NCBI RefSeq assembly: GCF_000321025.1
Contig: NZ_HE610718.1
Span: 642,600 to 706,599 of the forward strand
From: Peptoniphilus senegalensis JC140
Lineage (GTDB): Bacteria > Bacillota > Clostridia > Tissierellales > Peptoniphilaceae
Reading direction: 5' to 3'
DNA length: 64,000 nucleotides
Part shown: one piece after another, positions 63,601 to 64,000 of the stretch
How positions within the stretch are numbered: the first letter of the stretch is position 1
Layout: each line of letters starts with the position of its first letter
Made by a program: the position numbers and the translations under genes
The notes under the pieces: generated by a model
What the model was told of the DNA's origin: nothing
The model's input: the letters and a program-made list of their open reading frames with translations, nothing else
Databases searched by the model: none

Positions 63601-63964
63601 TGTAATTGAAATGGTGGATTATTTGGAAAAGGAAAATCCTGGCTGCTTTGACGATCCAGACAAGACTTTTATAGATTTATACATGAAGTCAGGTCTTTAT
63701 ATTACTGAAATAGTGAAGAGGCTTTATAGAAGTGAAAGGATGAAGGAAATTTATCCAAAAGCTAGTGATAGGCTTAATCATATTTTTGCAAAGCAAGTCT
63801 ATGGTCTTGCGCCTACAGAAATTATTTATAGGATAGCGACAAATTATATTTTGGGATTTAATGATGACCTTAAAATAGAAAAGCACAATTTGAAAAAATT
63901 AGATTCTCTAAAATATGCTAAAGAGAGAAATTTGGAAAAGAAATTGGACGAAATATTTGAATAA
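60623..63964 (+). CDS. Restriction subunit: GIY-YIG-like nuclease, SF2 helicase, C-terminal methylase-like module
   Basis: This 1113-residue protein has an N-terminal GIY-YIG-like domain (about 10-110: 'CYAYTTP', 'GWTKIGFTERDVETRIREQ'). A superfamily-2 motor follows, with Walker A 'AKPRFGKT' (152-159), DEAH 281-284, 'LSGTPFKA', and motif VI region 'SPSLYMQAAFRSQNP'. Next is a charged helical stretch (about 745-890). The last ~125 residues resemble the front of an adenine methylase: 'IFTPKKIVIEMVDYL' (987 on), 'FIDLYMKSGLYITEI' and 'VYGLAPTEIIYRIA', ending before any NPPY. It should translocate on DNA and cleave unmodified sites with the partner methylase. A terminator closes the operon. Confidence 0.82.
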   Translation: MINIKTTREVIPQCYAYTTPCISYHEGWTKIGFTERDVETRIREQTQTAGIKYDLKWHKNALYEGSYETFTDKDFHGYLNKLGVKRKTGTEWFEIDPNLAKNYFNDFRENKGVLESNEDPIPYALRREQDDAVEKTIEYFKNNLHGEFLWNAKPRFGKTISAYDLCMKMGLKNILIVTNRPAIANSWYEDYLKFVGANSGYYFVSHVAALDGKKHVISREDFVGLDIDKVKGTIEFVSLQDIKGSKYFGGDPSLDKLKELSNRRDENGNRIGILWDILIIDEAHEGVDTYKTDIAFDNIDRNYTLHLSGTPFKALANDKFPQDAIYNWTYADEQRAKRDWDTASEEENPYYPLPKLNLFTYQMSEIVRDNIKEGIEIDGEWENYAFDLNEFFKTRENGKFYYEDDVDKFLDALTSMEKFPFSTPELRKELNHTFWLMDRVDSAKAMGKKLRENPVFSDYEIVIAAGDGKLDDDEEVEKSYDKVVKAIRENDKTITLSVGQLTTGITIPEWTGVLMLSNVKSPSLYMQAAFRSQNPCLFVEDGKTLRKENAYVFDFDPARTLAIFEEFANDLSSETSRGRGDSDRRKSQVKELLNFFPVYGEDEDGEMIPLDAEKVLITPRRIYAKEVVNCGFMSNFLFKNISNIFGAPEAVKNIIDKMDKGRDFKPVSIDENTASDLDLDENGEVNIPDEKIIGRSREIFGKKIFDDVKETIGDVKFGPVHEGSLSFKDEKKDIEILKKTFAEPRNSILIDAVKADYGNEIKKSTVRSIENKLNDSTEKIIQKEYSNWKIEDNLINSEKDEKIKEAKSSAEVTKINEEYEKKIELNNEKMLDEIKKKMADADLLSGSTETITREVETEKKREEKKGKEDEIRDNLRGFARTIPSFLMAYGSSETNLMNFDKIIPDDVFKEVTSISLHEFRFLRDGGKYFNEASGKEEDFEGKLFDEIVFDDAVKEFLNKKRELANYFDENNKKDIFDYIPPQKTNQIFTPKKIVIEMVDYLEKENPGCFDDPDKTFIDLYMKSGLYITEIVKRLYRSERMKEIYPKASDRLNHIFAKQVYGLAPTEIIYRIATNYILGFNDDLKIEKHNLKKLDSLKYAKERNLEKKLDEIFE

Positions 63965-63971
63965 GTTTTAG

Positions 63972-64000
63972 AACTGTCAGTTAATTCTGACAGTTTTTTT
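63972..64000 (+). terminator. Terminator of the restriction-modification operon
   Basis: AACTGTCAG/CTGACAGTT perfect 9-bp stem with a 6-nt loop, followed by a T-run to the window edge. It shows the two-gene operon is complete in the window. Confidence 0.9.

Noticed and set aside
1..64000. tRNA, rRNA, CRISPR arrays, insertion sequences or prophage
   Set aside because: No tRNA-like cloverleaf, rRNA segment, transposase, integrase or spaced repeat array was recognised on reading both strands.

Overview
The window reads as a chromosomal segment of a low-G+C, strictly anaerobic, amino-acid-fermenting Firmicute. The best fit is a Peptoniphilus-like member of Tissierellia/Peptoniphilaceae; this is inferred from gene content, not from a database search. 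Supporting signs are AT-rich DNA with AGGAGG ribosome binding sites, the Firmicute order yybS-gdpP-rplI-dnaB, a Rex redox repressor, L-serine dehydratase with an SstT-type serine transporter, and a complete set for the hydroxyglutarate pathway of glutamate fermentation (glutaconate CoA-transferase, Na+-pumping glutaconyl-CoA decarboxylase, 2-hydroxyglutaryl-CoA dehydratase with its activator). Sugar catabolism genes are absent here.

Layout. 1-4.2 kb: a partial LysR regulator divergent from a four-gene operon of a DUF6282 hydrolase-like protein and a TRAP transporter. 4.3-12.6 kb (minus strand): nitrilase-family amidase and uppP; then yybS-gdpP-rplI-dnaB; a 49-codon gene; DegV; a MarR regulator with a visible operator. 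12.7-16.1 kb: a small radical-SAM protein, a degraded secreted-protein gene beside a small membrane protein, and an AbgT-family transporter. 16.4-24.6 kb: serine uptake and deamination, an SDR/lipid-kinase/folD operon, a CtlX-like hydrolase, rex, and an OGG-type glycosylase. 24.7-34.0 kb: aminotransferase, murA, a five-gene peptide ABC importer, and a zincin/DnaJ pair. 34.1-37.1 kb: ECF sigma/anti-sigma and a frameshifted zinc-ribbon/TPR/SH3 gene. 37.2-44.9 kb: hydrolase, 2-hydroxyacid dehydrogenase, a candidate small RNA, metG with a leader terminator, tatD-rnmV-rsmA, ArsR, glutaredoxin and mntP. 45.2-54.4 kb: two glutamate-fermentation operons, gcdDCB-gctAB-gcdA and hgdCAB. 54.5-58.1 kb: leucine-rich repeat protein, PhaE-like protein, and a DUF2975/YozG operon. 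58.1-64 kb: an A-tract-rich gap and a two-gene restriction-modification system.

How the genes work together. Glutamate-derived 2-hydroxyglutarate is activated by GctAB, dehydrated by HgdABC and decarboxylated by GcdABCD, so that decarboxylation energy becomes a Na+ gradient. That gradient would support Na+-coupled carriers such as SstT and possibly the TRAP and AbgT transporters. Serine is deaminated to pyruvate by SdaAA/SdaAB. Peptides enter through the ABC importer. Rex senses NADH/NAD+, and a Rex-type operator overlaps its own promoter.

The points most worth a second look are: the restriction subunit that fuses a GIY-YIG-like domain, a helicase and a truncated methylase-like module; the free-standing ~60-nt RNA at 39.19-39.25 kb; the terminator in the metG leader; the secreted-protein pseudogene beside a possible immunity protein; repeated one-base contractions in A-runs; and the rsmA reading frame that lacks an ATG, GTG or TTG at its expected start.
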